From contig NZ_JAIERS010000008.1 of assembly GCF_019746665.1 (NCBI RefSeq), forward strand, positions 1-64,000: 64,000 nt of DNA. Direction: 5' to 3'. How positions within the stretch are numbered: the first letter of the stretch is position 1; each line of letters opens with the position of its first letter. A model generated the notes under the pieces. That model was not told the DNA's origin. It worked only from the letters and a program-made list of their open reading frames with translations, and searched no databases. This stretch comes from Sphingomonas sp. (GTDB taxonomy: Bacteria > Pseudomonadota > Alphaproteobacteria > Sphingomonadales > Sphingomonadaceae). This document shows, piece by piece, positions 8,882-18,697 of this stretch. The translations under genes were made by a program, and so were the position numbers.

Positions 8882-10831
8882 TCAGCGCCCGACGCGCACC
8901 CCCAGCCAGAGCACGCGCGGGGTGCCCAGATCGATGCTCCCGCCCGAATTGCGGGTGACGACGCGGGCATCTGCGAGGTTCTCGCCGCGCAGCACCAGCG
9001 AAACCCCCCGCGTGATCGGCACGTGCGCCACCGCGTCGATCGTGTTCGCGGGCGGCAGCCGGTCGGATTCCAGATCGTCTTCGAACTGCGCGCCAAGATG
9101 GCGCAGCGTGGTGCTCAGCCCCCATCCGGCGCGCGCCCAGCCGAGCGTCGCGCTCGCGGCGTGGACCGGGCTTTGCGCCGGGCGGCGGCGGTCGAGCGCG
9201 GTGCCCGGCGCCTCTACCCGCGCATCGCTATAGGCATAGCTCGCGGTGAGCGACCAGGGACCGCGCACGACGCTGAAGTTTGCCTCGATCCCGCGCGTCG
9301 CGATTGCCGGCAGGTTGCGCCGCTCGCGCAAGGTGGGGGAGAGGGTGACGTTGCCGATCGCTCCCTCCAGCCGGTTATAGAAGCCGGTGAGCCCCGCGCG
9401 CAGTGGACCGGCGGTCAGCTCCAGTCCCAGCTCGCCGCCACGCAGCCGTTCTGGCGCGAGATCGGGATTGGCACGGGTCGTCACCGGGAAGACGACGAAA
9501 GGGCGGTAAAGCTCGTTGAGCGTCGGCAGGCGGAAGCCGGTATAGCCCGCCGCGCGCACGGCGAGCGGCGACGCCACGCGCCACAACAGCCCCGCGCGCC
9601 CGGTAAGCTCGGTGCCCTCGCGCGCGGGAAAACGGGTGTCGGTGATGCCTTGCTCGCGGAAATAGCCGCCGCTGATCGTCCAGCGATCGAGCCGTACCCC
9701 GCCGGTGAGCACAAGCGCGCCCAGCGTCCAATCATCCTCCGCATAGCCGCCAAGGGTGAGTGTGCCCCCGCCCGCGGTGCGCCGGGCAGTGACCGCGCCG
9801 CTCGCCGCATAGGCATCCTCGTAAAGCTGCCCCTCGGCACCGCGCAGATCGAATCCGATGCGCAGCAGATGGTCGCGTCCGACGGGAGGGCGCAGCTCCA
9901 GCTTGCCGCCATAGCCGGTTGCCGGGGTATGGCGCTGGTCGAGCGTCAGGCGAAAGCTGGTCGCGGAGATCACCCGATTGCCGAAGTCGCGCGCCTGGAG
10001 ATAGGCGATCGCATCCACCTGCCACCGCCCGCGATGGAGCACGCGCACGCTCGCATCCTGCCCCTCGGCGAAACTCGTCGCGCCCTGGAAGCGGAGCGTG
10101 CGATCATCGCGAAACAGGGTGAGCCGGCCTTGCAATTCGGTTCGGGGGCCGAGCGGGGTGACGGCGCGCGCGCTCGCGCTCCAATCCTCATAAGCAGCGC
10201 GGGCGGTGGCGGGCGCGCGCTGCTCGGGCGGCGTGGTGAAGAAACCGTCCGAGCGCTCCCATCGCCCGCCCAGCACCGCGAAGCCACGCCCAAGGCCGGG
10301 GGCGGTGGTGGCGGTGAGACGCAGGCTGTTGGAACTGCCGCCCTCCGCCGCACCGCTTACGCTGTCGAGATCGGCGCGGCCGGCGCTTTCGAGTTCGATC
10401 ACGCCTGCGACCGCGCCGGCCCCGAACGGTCCGGTCCCCGCGCCGCGCGTGATCCGGACTTGGGCGAGGCTGTCCGGCACCAGTGCGCTGAACGGGATGT
10501 AACCAAAGAACGGATCGGCGATCGGCACGCCGTCGAGCAGCACCAGCGCGCGGCTGGTCGCGTTGCCGCCGAGCGCGCGCAGCGTCACCCCTTGCGCGCT
10601 GGGGTTGGCCGAGCGGCTGTCGCTGCGGCGGAATTGCTGGAACCCCGCGACATCGCGCAGCGCGTTCTCGACCCGGCCCGAGGCTTCGTCGCGGAGCCGC
10701 TCGCGCGCGATGGTGACCGCGCCATAGGCCGGGCTGCCCGGTGGCGCCCGCAGCGGCGTGCCGAGCACCACGACTTCCTCCTGCGCCAGTGCGGGGGCGG
10801 GGAGGAGCAGCAGGGCGAGGGGCGCGCGCAT
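8882..10831 (-). CDS. TonB-dependent outer-membrane receptor
   Basis: A 649-residue outer-membrane barrel importing an unidentified ligand using TonB energy. It has an N-terminal signal peptide (MRAPLALLLLPAPALA), a plug domain with LRALGGNATSRALVLLDGVP and QVRITRGAGTGPFGAGAVAG, and a 22-strand-type C-terminal barrel ending in an aromatic-poor LWLGVRVGR. The barrel includes GYTGFRLPTLNELYRPF, typical of BtuB/siderophore-type receptors. It lies 36 bases after prfC on the same strand. No neighbouring periplasmic binding protein or ABC importer points to the substrate, so vitamin B12, siderophores or sugars all remain possible. Confidence 0.9.
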   Translation of the reverse strand: MRAPLALLLLPAPALAQEEVVVLGTPLRAPPGSPAYGAVTIARERLRDEASGRVENALRDVAGFQQFRRSDSRSANPSAQGVTLRALGGNATSRALVLLDGVPIADPFFGYIPFSALVPDSLAQVRITRGAGTGPFGAGAVAGVIELESAGRADLDSVSGAAEGGSSNSLRLTATTAPGLGRGFAVLGGRWERSDGFFTTPPEQRAPATARAAYEDWSASARAVTPLGPRTELQGRLTLFRDDRTLRFQGATSFAEGQDASVRVLHRGRWQVDAIAYLQARDFGNRVISATSFRLTLDQRHTPATGYGGKLELRPPVGRDHLLRIGFDLRGAEGQLYEDAYAASGAVTARRTAGGGTLTLGGYAEDDWTLGALVLTGGVRLDRWTISGGYFREQGITDTRFPAREGTELTGRAGLLWRVASPLAVRAAGYTGFRLPTLNELYRPFVVFPVTTRANPDLAPERLRGGELGLELTAGPLRAGLTGFYNRLEGAIGNVTLSPTLRERRNLPAIATRGIEANFSVVRGPWSLTASYAYSDARVEAPGTALDRRRPAQSPVHAASATLGWARAGWGLSTTLRHLGAQFEDDLESDRLPPANTIDAVAHVPITRGVSLVLRGENLADARVVTRNSGGSIDLGTPRVLWLGVRVGR

Positions 10832-10867
10832 GATGCGCTTCTAACGATCGGGGGATGCTAAAGGCGA

Positions 10868-12394
10868 TCAGCGTTCGCGCGTCGCCGCGAACATCACCTT
10901 GGGATAGCGATCCTGCACATAGCCCACTTCCCACGCCGATTTCGCCAGGAAGACCGGATTGCCGTCGCGGTCCTTCGCCATCGCCCCGCGGTTGAGGCTC
11001 GCGAAATGCTCCAGATCGGCCGGGCTTTCGGCGGAGACCCAACGCGCGGTATCGAACGGCGCGGGCTCCAGCCCGGCGGCGACCTTATACTCCGCCTCCA
11101 GACGCGAGATCAGCACGTCCAATTGCAGCTGCCCGACCACGCCGATGATCCAGTTGGAGCCGATTTCCGGGTAGAAAACCTGCGTCACGCCTTCCTCGGC
11201 CATGTCGTCGAGCGCCTTGCGCAGCTGCTTGGTCTTGGTTGGGTCTTTCAGGGCGACGCGGCGCAGGATTTCGGGGGCGAAATTGGGAAGCCCGGTGAAG
11301 CGCACATCGGCGCGTTCGGACAAGGTATCCCCAACGCGCAATGTGCCGTGATTGGGGATGCCGATGATGTCGCCGGGATAGGCCTCGTCGGCTAGCTCGC
11401 GATTCTGCGCGAAGAACAGGATCGGCGAGTGGATCGCGATCGGCTTGCCATGGCCGGTGGGGGTTAGCTTCATCCCCCGGCGGAAGGTGCCCGAACAGAG
11501 CCGCATGAAGGCGATGCGGTCGCGGTGCTGCGGGTCCATGTTCGCCTGCACCTTGAAGACGAAGCCGGTTACCTGGGGCGACTCGGGTGCGACGGGTGCG
11601 GGTTCGGCTGGTTGCGGGCGCGGCCCTGGTGCATGGGTGGCGAGCGCCTCGATCAGTTCGGCGACGCCGAAATCCTTGAGCGCCGAGCCGAAATAAACCG
11701 GCGTCAGGTCGCCATGCCGATAAGCCTGGGCGTCGAATTCCGGATAGCCAGCCTGTGCCAGCTCGACCGCTTCGGCGACATCCTCGGGCAGCGCGGCGCC
11801 GGCCTCCACCTTGCCCTGGAAGTTGCGGCTGTCGCCCTCGGGTCGGGCGATGGCGCCGGTCGCGAAGTTGAGGATGCCCTGGAAGGTGCCGCCCATGCCC
11901 ACCGGCCAGCTCATCGGGCAGACGTCGAGCGCGAGCATGTCGGCGATCTCGTCGAGCAGCGCGAAGGGATCGCGCCCTTCGCGATCGACCTTGTTGACGA
12001 AAGTGATGATCGGCACCGAGCGCAGCCGGCATACTTCGAACAGCTTGCGCGTCTGCGGCTCGATCCCTTTGGCCGCGTCGATCACCATCACGGCGGAATC
12101 GACGGCGGTGAGGGTGCGATAGGTGTCTTCGCTGAAATCCTCGTGGCCCGGCGTATCGAGCAGGTTGAAGGTGATGCCGTCACGCTCGAAGGTCATCACC
12201 GAGCTGGTGACCGAGATGCCGCGCTGTTGCTCGATCTTCATCCAATCGGAACGGGCGCGGCGGTTTTGCCCGCGCGCTTTCACCTCGCCCGCCAGATGGA
12301 TCGCGCCGCCGAAATAGAGCAGCTTTTCGGTGAGCGTCGTCTTGCCGGCGTCGGGGTGGGAGATGATCGCGAAGGTGCGGCGGGGGGAGGTCAT
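10868..12394 (-). CDS. prfC: Peptide chain release factor 3
   Basis: RF3 is the GTPase that removes RF1 or RF2 from the ribosome after peptide release. The 508-residue protein starts with RRTFAIISHPDAGKTTLTEK (P-loop), then GISVTSSVMTF (switch I), DTPGHEDFSEDTYRTL (G3) and FVNKVDREGRDP (G4), and shows the RF3-specific C-terminal region with FNFAPEIL-like LPNFAPEILRRV. The length is close to the usual 530. It is the only member of the EF-G-like family in the window. Confidence 0.96.
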   Translation of the reverse strand: MTSPRRTFAIISHPDAGKTTLTEKLLYFGGAIHLAGEVKARGQNRRARSDWMKIEQQRGISVTSSVMTFERDGITFNLLDTPGHEDFSEDTYRTLTAVDSAVMVIDAAKGIEPQTRKLFEVCRLRSVPIITFVNKVDREGRDPFALLDEIADMLALDVCPMSWPVGMGGTFQGILNFATGAIARPEGDSRNFQGKVEAGAALPEDVAEAVELAQAGYPEFDAQAYRHGDLTPVYFGSALKDFGVAELIEALATHAPGPRPQPAEPAPVAPESPQVTGFVFKVQANMDPQHRDRIAFMRLCSGTFRRGMKLTPTGHGKPIAIHSPILFFAQNRELADEAYPGDIIGIPNHGTLRVGDTLSERADVRFTGLPNFAPEILRRVALKDPTKTKQLRKALDDMAEEGVTQVFYPEIGSNWIIGVVGQLQLDVLISRLEAEYKVAAGLEPAPFDTARWVSAESPADLEHFASLNRGAMAKDRDGNPVFLAKSAWEVGYVQDRYPKVMFAATRER

Positions 12395-12446
12395 GGCGCG
12401 TTGCGATAGCGGATTTGTGGGGCCGCGCTAGGGGGAGGACGGAGGT

Positions 12447-12542
12447 GCCCTCACCCAACCCTCTCCCGTAAACGGGAGAGGGCTAGAAAGAAGAGCTACC
12501 TTAAGGCCCTCTCCCGCGTGCGGGAGAGGGTTGGGTGAGGGC
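12447..12542. repeat. Inverted-repeat element between prfC and epimerase
   Basis: A 22-bp perfect inverted repeat (outer arms gccctcacccaaccctctcc and its complement) encloses a second ccctctcccg/cgggagaggg pair. It could fold as one long cruciform or as two small hairpins (centred near 12469 and 12517). It lies before prfC and after the epimerase on the minus strand and may act as a terminator or RNA stabiliser. Confidence 0.75.
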
Positions 12543-12551
12543 CTTGTTCTG

Positions 12552-13424
12552 CTACGCGACCAACTCCACCCGCATCGCGCACCGCCAAGTCTTGCCCGTC
12601 GCCACCTCGAACACGCCCGGCTTCTCGCGAAACTCGCCGCCAAACCCTTCCGGGTCCGCGAGCCCATGCCAAGGCTCGACGCAGACGAAGCGGGCGCCCG
12701 GCTTGGTCCACACCCCCAGCCGGGGCGCATCCCAGGCGATGTCGAGCCACGGCCCTTGCGGCGGGCCATAGCGCAGGCCGCGCGATGCGACCGGGTTCCA
12801 CACCAGCGCGTCGTCCTCGAACAGGGTGTCGGCAAGCGGCAGCGTGTCGCCTTCGACCGGGCTGGGGCGAACCGGCGTGGTGCTGTAGCCCTCTGGCGTG
12901 ATCCGGGTGAGCAGGCCGGGCTCGTGCGCGTCGAATACCATGCTGTGCGCCTCCCGCGCAGCGCCATAGGGCAGCGGCCAGGCGAAGGCGGGGTGGAAGC
13001 CGAAGCCCGCGGGCAGCGGGCGGTCGCCGGGATTGTGCAGGCTGATCGTCGTGGTGAGCGTCGCGTCCTCGATGGCAAAGCTCGCGTCGAGCCGGAAGGC
13101 GAAGGGGTAGGCGGCGCGCGTCTCGGCGCTGTCCTCCAGCCGAAATAGCGCTCGGTCGGCGCCGTGCTCGATCAGCGCGAAGGCGCTGCGGCGAGCGAAG
13201 CCGTGTTTGGGCATCGGATAGGCCCGACCGTCTATTACGATGCGATCATCATGGCAGCGCCCGATGACCGGGAAGAGCAACGGCGCGCGGCCCGTCCAGA
13301 AGGCGGGGTCGGCGTCGGTCATCAGCTCGCGGCCGTCCGCGTCGCGAAGCGACGACAGCTCGGCACCCAGCGGGTTGATCGCGGCGGTGAGCGCGCCGGA
13401 GGTGATCGTGATCCAGTCGGTCAT
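12552..13424 (-). CDS. Aldose 1-epimerase family protein
   Basis: A 290-residue galactose mutarotase-like protein that would interconvert alpha and beta anomers of a sugar. Signals are LGAELSSLRDADGRELM near the N-terminus, PKHGFARRSAF with a conserved catalytic-type His, and GFHPAFAWPLP with the second His. A late acidic segment FVCVEPWHGLADPEGFGG holds the expected catalytic Glu. It fits the LacX/YeaD-like subgroup, often annotated as aldose 1-epimerase of unknown substrate. The second of two adjacent ATGs (13424) is chosen because it has the better spacing from AGGA. No sugar operon is nearby. Confidence 0.88.
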   Translation of the reverse strand: MTDWITITSGALTAAINPLGAELSSLRDADGRELMTDADPAFWTGRAPLLFPVIGRCHDDRIVIDGRAYPMPKHGFARRSAFALIEHGADRALFRLEDSAETRAAYPFAFRLDASFAIEDATLTTTISLHNPGDRPLPAGFGFHPAFAWPLPYGAAREAHSMVFDAHEPGLLTRITPEGYSTTPVRPSPVEGDTLPLADTLFEDDALVWNPVASRGLRYGPPQGPWLDIAWDAPRLGVWTKPGARFVCVEPWHGLADPEGFGGEFREKPGVFEVATGKTWRCAMRVELVA

Positions 13425-13457
13425 CATGTTCCTCGCGCCCCCGAACCTCAGTTTGCC

Positions 13458-13537
13458 GTCACCCCGGCCCCCGAGCCGGAGTCCTGCTGTCTCGCGACCG
13501 AAGAAGAAGCGGGACTCCGGGTCAAGCCCTGGGTGAC
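13458..13537. repeat. 80-nt GTC...GAC palindromic element
   Basis: The element begins gtcaccccgg and ends ccctgggtgac. Its inner arms (gccggagtcc and gggactccgg) pair imperfectly. It shares layout and end sequences with elements at 43222, 51608 and 51738, so it belongs to a dispersed family. It lies in the 139-base gap between the epimerase and pheT, which holds no gene. Confidence 0.65.
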
Positions 13538-13563
13538 GGGGAAGTGGGGGCACGCGGTGGCCT

Positions 13564-15933
13564 CTACCCCCGCAGCACCGCCCCCAGCTTCGCCGCCGCC
13601 GTCACCACCTTGTCGGCGATCGCTTTCAGCTCGGCATCGGTGAAGCTCTTCTCGCCCGGTTGCAGCGTTACTTCGACGGCGAGGCTTTTCTGCCCTTCGG
13701 GAACGCCCGCGCCGGCGAACATGTCGAACAGCCGCGCCGCGGTGATCGCTGCCTTGTCGGCGCCCTTCACCGCGCGCACCAGCGCGTCGGCGGTAAGCTC
13801 GGCGGGCACCAGGAAGGCGAAGTCGCGCGTCACCGCCTGCAAGGCGGGCGGGGCATAGGCCGGCCGCATGAAACCGCCCGCGCCACGCTTGGCGGGGATC
13901 GCATCCAGATAGAGCTCGGCCGCCGCGACCGGCCCGCTCAGGTCGAACGCCTTCAGCGTCAGCGGGTGCAGCATCCCGAAGCGCGCGAGCACGGTCTTCG
14001 GCCCCAGCCGCAAGGTGCCCGATTGCCCCGGGTGCCAGGCCTCGCCCGCCTCGCCGAACACTTGGCAGTTGTCGACCGGCGCCCCGGCCTCGCCCAGCAG
14101 CGCGAGCGCGAGCGCCTTGGCGTCGAACGCGTCGAAGCCGCGCGCCTTGCCCTGGCGCCAGCCGCGCGGCATGGCCTCGCCCGCCAGCACCAGGCCGAGC
14201 GTCGGATGCTCGCCCTCGGCCAGATAGCGCCGGCCCAGCTCGAACAGCCGCACGCCCGTCGCGCCGCGTTTCAGGTTGCGCGCGGCGGCGCTCAACAGGC
14301 CGGGGAGCAGCGAGGGGCGCATCGCCTTCAGATCCTCGCTGATCGGGTTGGCGAGTACCCAGGCGCTGCCGCCGAACACCGCCGCTTCGCGCTCGGGGAG
14401 AAAGCTCCACGTCACCGCCTCGTTCAGCCCGCGCGCGGCGGCGGCGCGGCGGACGCGACGTTCGAGCTTCTGCTCGGGCGTCGCGGTCGGCTTGGCGACG
14501 CCGGGCACGCGGGGCAGGGGAGTCGAGGGAACAAGGTCGATCCCCTGGATGCGGACCACTTCCTCGACCAGATCGGCGGGGCCGTCGACGTCGCGGCGCC
14601 AGGTCGGCACCGTCACCTGCCAATCAGGCGCCACCGAGAAGCCGAGCGACTCCAATATCTCGCGCTGGCGATCCTCCGCCACCGCCAACCCGCCCAGCTT
14701 TTCCGCGAGCGCGGGATCATAGCCGATCGTTCGCGCGAGCGCGGGCGGCTGGCCGGCATGGGTAACGCCGCTCGCCGTACCGCCGCACAGATCGAGCACC
14801 AGCCGCGTCGCGATCGCCAGCCCGTCCTCCAGAAAGGCAGGGTCGACTCCGCGCTCAAAGCGCTGGCGTGCATCGCTGGTGAGCCCGAGCTTTTGCCCCG
14901 TGCGCGCGATCGTCTCGGGGTCGAAATAGGCGCATTCGATGAGGACATCGGCGGTGCCCTCGCTCACCCCCGAATGCTCGCCGCCCATGATGCCGCCAAT
15001 GTCGTGAACCGCCGCGTCGTCGGCGATCACCGTCATCGTCGTGTCGAGCGCATAGCTCTTGCCGTTCAGCGCGACGAGGCTCTCCCCCTCGCGCGCCTTG
15101 CGCGCGACGAGCGGGCCGCTGAGCTTAGCCATGTCGTACACGTGCAGCGGGCGGCCGAGATCGAGCATCACATAGTTGGTGATGTCGACCAGCGCCGATT
15201 TGGGGTTCAGCCCCACCGCCTTCAGCCGCCGCGCCATCCAATCGGGCGCCGGGCGGTTGCTGACGCCCCGCACGGCCTGCGCGAAGAAGGCGGGGCAGCC
15301 GTCTGGATCATCGGTGCGCACATCCGGCCCCGCACCGCTCCCCTCGACCGGGCTGACCGCCAGCGGCTTCAGTGTCCCGAGCCCTGCCGCCGCCAGATCG
15401 CGGGCGATGCCGCGCACGCCCATGCAATCCTGCTTGTTAGGGGTGACCGACACGTCGATCACCGGATCGGCCAAACCCGCATAATCCGCGAACGCGGTGC
15501 CGACGGGCGCATTGGCGGGAAGCTCGATGATCCCGTCATGATCCTCGCCCAGCTGCAATTCGCGCGCGCTGCACATCATGCCATTGGATTCGACCCCGCG
15601 CACGGCGGCGACCTTCAGCACCATACCGTTCGCCGGCACCACCGCGCCCGGCGTCCCCAGCACGCCGACCAGTCCGGCACGGGCATTGGGCGCGCCGCAC
15701 ACGACTTGCAACGGCGCCCCCTCGCCGGTCTCGACCATCAGCACTTGCAGCTTGTCCGCCTGTGGATGGCGCTCGGCGGAGAGCACGCGCGCGATCCGGA
15801 AGCCCGCGAGCGCGGCCGCCGGGTCTTCCATCCCCTCCACCTCCAGCCCGACACGGGTCAGCGCTTCCACGATCGCCGCCAGCGGCGCCGCGGTCTCCAG
15901 ATGCTCCTTCAGCCAGGAAAGCGTGAACTTCAT
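13564..15933 (-). CDS. pheT: Phenylalanyl-tRNA synthetase beta subunit
   Basis: The beta chain of the alpha2-beta2 enzyme that charges tRNA-Phe, including the B3/B4 editing domain. The 789-residue product starts with [14 protein letters not shown], then the tRNA-binding OB domain ([28 protein letters not shown]), B5 ([11 protein letters not shown]), the catalytic-like core, and the C-terminal anticodon-binding FDX-ACB domain ([24 protein letters not shown]). ATG at 15933 overlaps the pheS stop by 4 bases, so the subunits are translationally coupled. Length is normal. Confidence 0.97.
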   Translation of the reverse strand: MKFTLSWLKEHLETAAPLAAIVEALTRVGLEVEGMEDPAAALAGFRIARVLSAERHPQADKLQVLMVETGEGAPLQVVCGAPNARAGLVGVLGTPGAVVPANGMVLKVAAVRGVESNGMMCSARELQLGEDHDGIIELPANAPVGTAFADYAGLADPVIDVSVTPNKQDCMGVRGIARDLAAAGLGTLKPLAVSPVEGSGAGPDVRTDDPDGCPAFFAQAVRGVSNRPAPDWMARRLKAVGLNPKSALVDITNYVMLDLGRPLHVYDMAKLSGPLVARKAREGESLVALNGKSYALDTTMTVIADDAAVHDIGGIMGGEHSGVSEGTADVLIECAYFDPETIARTGQKLGLTSDARQRFERGVDPAFLEDGLAIATRLVLDLCGGTASGVTHAGQPPALARTIGYDPALAEKLGGLAVAEDRQREILESLGFSVAPDWQVTVPTWRRDVDGPADLVEEVVRIQGIDLVPSTPLPRVPGVAKPTATPEQKLERRVRRAAAARGLNEAVTWSFLPEREAAVFGGSAWVLANPISEDLKAMRPSLLPGLLSAAARNLKRGATGVRLFELGRRYLAEGEHPTLGLVLAGEAMPRGWRQGKARGFDAFDAKALALALLGEAGAPVDNCQVFGEAGEAWHPGQSGTLRLGPKTVLARFGMLHPLTLKAFDLSGPVAAAELYLDAIPAKRGAGGFMRPAYAPPALQAVTRDFAFLVPAELTADALVRAVKGADKAAITAARLFDMFAGAGVPEGQKSLAVEVTLQPGEKSFTDAELKAIADKVVTAAAKLGAVLRG

Positions 15934-17018
15934 GCGCCAACCCCTCCCGAAAGCGTCGGCACGTCGAGCACGCCAAAGCCATAATGTTTCAACCAGCGCA
16001 GATCGCCGTCGAAAAAGGCGCGCAGATCGTCCATGCCATATTTCAGCATCGCCAGCCGATCGATGCCGCAGCCGAAGGCGAAACCCTGCCACTCATCGGG
16101 ATCGAGCCCGCAGGCGGCGATCACCTTGGGGTGGACCATGCCGCTGCCGAGCACTTCCATGAAGCCGCCGCCATTGCCGCCGCCGCCGATCACGCGCTTG
16201 CCGTTGACCAGGCTGTAGCTCACGTCGACCTCCGCCGAGGGCTCGGTGAACGGGAAATAGCTGGGGCGCAGGCGGAGCTGCACGTCGTCGCGCTCGAAAA
16301 AGGCGCGCAGGAAGGTCTCCAGCGTCCATTTCAGATGGCCAAGGGTGATGCCCTTGTCGATCACCAGCCCCTCCACCTGATGGAACATCGGCGTGTGGGT
16401 CGCGTCCGAATCCGAACGATAGGTGCGGCCCGGCGCGATGATGCGGATGGGCGGCTTCTGGTTGAGCATGGTGCGGATCTGCACCGGGCTCGTGTGGGTG
16501 CGCAGCAGCCAACGGCGCTCGTCGCCGGCGCGATCGGGGAAATAGAAGGTGTCGTGCATCGCCCGCGCGGGGTGCGTCTCGGGGATGTTGAGCGCGGTGA
16601 AATTGTGCCAGTCGTCCTCGATCTCCGGACCGGTCGCGACCGCGAATCCCAAATCGGCGAAGATTTCGGCGAGCTCGTCCATCACCTGGCTCACCGGGTG
16701 GATGCTGCCCATCGGCTGCGGCTCGGCCGGCAGCGTCATGTCGAGCGTTTCCGCCGCGAGCCGGGCGTCGAGCGCGGCACGATCGAGCACGTCCTTCTTG
16801 GCGGCGAGCGCGGCGGTGACGCCCTCGCGCAAGGCATGGATGCGCGGGGCGACGCTCTGGCGCTCCTCGGGGGAGAGGGCGCCCAGCGTCTTGAGCAGCG
16901 CGGTGACGCTGCCCGATTTGCCGAGCGCCTCCACCCGCACCGCCTCGATCGCCTCGGGGCTTTGGGCGGCGTCGATCCGGGCGAGCAGCGCGGCGTGCAG
17001 GGCTTCGGTGTCGGTCAT
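15930..17018 (-). CDS. pheS: Phenylalanyl-tRNA synthetase alpha subunit
   Basis: The catalytic chain of PheRS, a class II synthetase. The 362-residue protein has an N-terminal coiled coil (residues ~1-90), then motif 2 [13 protein letters not shown] with [20 protein letters not shown], and motif 3 [19 protein letters not shown]. The substrate pocket segment [12 protein letters not shown] is also present. ATG at 17018 is preferred; the frame is open further upstream without family similarity. The cognate tRNA-Phe gene is 32 kb away in this window. Confidence 0.97.
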   Translation of the reverse strand: MTDTEALHAALLARIDAAQSPEAIEAVRVEALGKSGSVTALLKTLGALSPEERQSVAPRIHALREGVTAALAAKKDVLDRAALDARLAAETLDMTLPAEPQPMGSIHPVSQVMDELAEIFADLGFAVATGPEIEDDWHNFTALNIPETHPARAMHDTFYFPDRAGDERRWLLRTHTSPVQIRTMLNQKPPIRIIAPGRTYRSDSDATHTPMFHQVEGLVIDKGITLGHLKWTLETFLRAFFERDDVQLRLRPSYFPFTEPSAEVDVSYSLVNGKRVIGGGGNGGGFMEVLGSGMVHPKVIAACGLDPDEWQGFAFGCGIDRLAMLKYGMDDLRAFFDGDLRWLKHYGFGVLDVPTLSGGVGA

Positions 17019-17085
17019 GCGGGTGGTCCTGTTGCTGTGCGGCTCGAACCCCAGTTCGGGGGGCGGGGTCAAGCCTTCGGCCCAA

Positions 17086-17117
17086 GAAAAAGGCGCCGGT
17101 GGTTGCCCACCGACGCC
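17086..17117 (-). terminator. Intrinsic terminator/attenuator between rplT and pheS
   Basis: On the minus strand an 11-bp GC-rich stem (ggcgtcggtgg/ccaccggcgcc, one mismatch) with a 4-base loop is followed by TTTTTC. It lies between the rplT stop and the pheS start and would separate or attenuate transcription of rpmI-rplT from pheST. Confidence 0.8.
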
Positions 17118-17143
17118 TCAAATCCGTGTCGCGTGGCTGTGGC

Positions 17144-17509
17144 TCAGGCGGCCTGAGGCAGCGCCGCCTTCGCCTGCGCGACCAGGGCGCTAAACGCCTC
17201 GCCCTCGTGCATCGCGATGTCGGCGAGCACCTTCCGGTCGAGTTCGACGCCCGCGAGCTTCAGCCCGTGCATGAACTGCGAGTAGGTGAGGCCTTCGGCG
17301 CGCACGCCGGCGTTGATGCGCTGGATCCACAGCGCCCGGAACGAGCGCTTCTTAACCTTGCGGTCGCGATAGGCATACTGCCCGGCTTTCTCCACCGCCT
17401 GGCGGGCGATGCGAATCGTGTTCTTGCGGCGGCCATAATAGCCCTTGGCCTGATCCAGGATCCGCTTGTGCTTGGCGTGGGTGGTAACACCCCGTTTCAC
17501 GCGTGCCAT
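17144..17509 (-). CDS. rplT: 50S ribosomal protein L20
   Basis: L20 binds 23S rRNA early in 50S assembly and in many bacteria also represses its own operon. The 121-residue sequence has the basic N-terminal extension [18 protein letters not shown] and the core [40 protein letters not shown]. It follows rpmI by 14 bases. Length is normal. Confidence 0.97.
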   Translation of the reverse strand: MARVKRGVTTHAKHKRILDQAKGYYGRRKNTIRIARQAVEKAGQYAYRDRKVKKRSFRALWIQRINAGVRAEGLTYSQFMHGLKLAGVELDRKVLADIAMHEGEAFSALVAQAKAALPQAA

Positions 17510-17523
17510 TTACTGCGTCTCCC

Positions 17524-17727
17524 TCAATTCAGGCCGTAAGGCGCCCAGGCCTTCACGGTCTTGGTGTCCGCGTCCGACAGCACGCTGGTACCGCGATTCT
17601 GGCGGATATACTTGGCGTTGTGGCTGATCAGCCGGTGGCGCTTGCCGGCGACGCCGTGCTTGATCTTGCCGGTGGCAGTGATCTTGAAGCGTTTCTTCAC
17701 ACCGCTCTTGGTCTTGAGCTTGGGCAT
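17524..17727 (-). CDS. rpmI: 50S ribosomal protein L35
   Basis: A 67-residue basic protein with the L35 signature [20 protein letters not shown] and [19 protein letters not shown]. It is the first gene of the rpmI-rplT pair. infC, which precedes rpmI in many bacteria, is absent here; the 133-base upstream gap contains no gene and probably holds the promoter. Confidence 0.97.
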   Translation of the reverse strand: MPKLKTKSGVKKRFKITATGKIKHGVAGKRHRLISHNAKYIRQNRGTSVLSDADTKTVKAWAPYGLN

Positions 17728-17860
17728 TTTCGTCTCCTGTACTGTCGCGACGATTACGAACGGCCACGGCAGCCCAGATTCGCCGGTCCGTTCCTCGAAT
17801 ATCGCGGGAAGCGTGCGCCGTTAGTCGAAACGCGCGGGAAAGGCAAGGGTAGGGGTAGCG

Positions 17861-18643
17861 TCAATGGCCCCGGCAGGCGAGGCTTTCGACGATTTCCTCG
17901 ATCCGCGCCGGGTCACCCGCCGCGATCACCTCGCCGCGGCTATTCTCGGTCAGCGGATCGCCCGACCAGTCGCACATCCGCCCGCCCGCGCCCTCGACCA
18001 CCGGGACGAGCGCCGCGAAATCATGGAGCTTCAGCCCGGCTTCGACGACGATGTCGCACCAGCCGCTGGCGACCGTGCCGTAATTATAGCAATCGCCCCC
18101 CAGGATCGTCGAATAGACCTTCGCATCAAGATGCTCGAAGGCGTGGAGCTGATCGTCGTTGAACAGGGCGGGCGAGGTGGTCGCGAGCAGCGCCTCGCCG
18201 AGCGCCGCGCAGGGCCGGGTTTCGGTGGGCTTGCCGTTGAACAGAGTCGGTCGGCCTGTCACCCCTAGCCAGCGCTCGCCGAGGATCGGCTGGTCGATCA
18301 CGCCGAGCAGCGGCCAGCCTTCCACCACCAACGCGATCAACGTGCCGAAGATCGGTCGCCCGGCGATGAAGGCGCGGGTGCCGTCGATCGGATCGAGCAC
18401 CCAGGCGCGCCCCGACGAGCCCGGCTTGGTGCCATATTCCTCGCCGATGATCGCGTCATCCGGGAAGCGTGCCTCGATCAGCCGGCGGATCGCGGCCTCG
18501 GCCTCGCGATCGGCGAGCGTGACGGGGGATTGATCGCCCTTTACCTCCAGCCCATGGGCGGCGCGGAAATAGGGGCGGATAACGCTGCGCGCCGCCTCGG
18601 CGCAGCGCTCGGCAAGCTCGATCTCGGCGTCGGTGATGCGCAT
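17861..18643 (-). CDS. hisN: Inositol monophosphatase-family phosphatase, probable histidinol-phosphatase
   Basis: A 260-residue Mg2+-dependent phosphatase. Metal-binding motifs are GEEYG (motif with Glu), WVLDPIDGTRAFI (the DPIDGT signature) and the late GLKLHDFAALVPVVEGAGG. The DGTRAFIAGRPIFGTLIAL sequence fits the HisN branch that hydrolyses histidinol phosphate in alphaproteobacteria and actinobacteria, rather than inositol enzymes. ATG at 18643 begins the conserved helix. It lies 54 bases after nudC on the same strand. Family assignment is firm; substrate is inferred. Confidence 0.85.
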   Translation of the reverse strand: MRITDAEIELAERCAEAARSVIRPYFRAAHGLEVKGDQSPVTLADREAEAAIRRLIEARFPDDAIIGEEYGTKPGSSGRAWVLDPIDGTRAFIAGRPIFGTLIALVVEGWPLLGVIDQPILGERWLGVTGRPTLFNGKPTETRPCAALGEALLATTSPALFNDDQLHAFEHLDAKVYSTILGGDCYNYGTVASGWCDIVVEAGLKLHDFAALVPVVEGAGGRMCDWSGDPLTENSRGEVIAAGDPARIEEIVESLACRGH

Positions 18644-18697
18644 GGCGCGGGCTTTAGGCGGCGCGCGGCGGCGAGGCAATGCAGGTGGCGATCCGGC

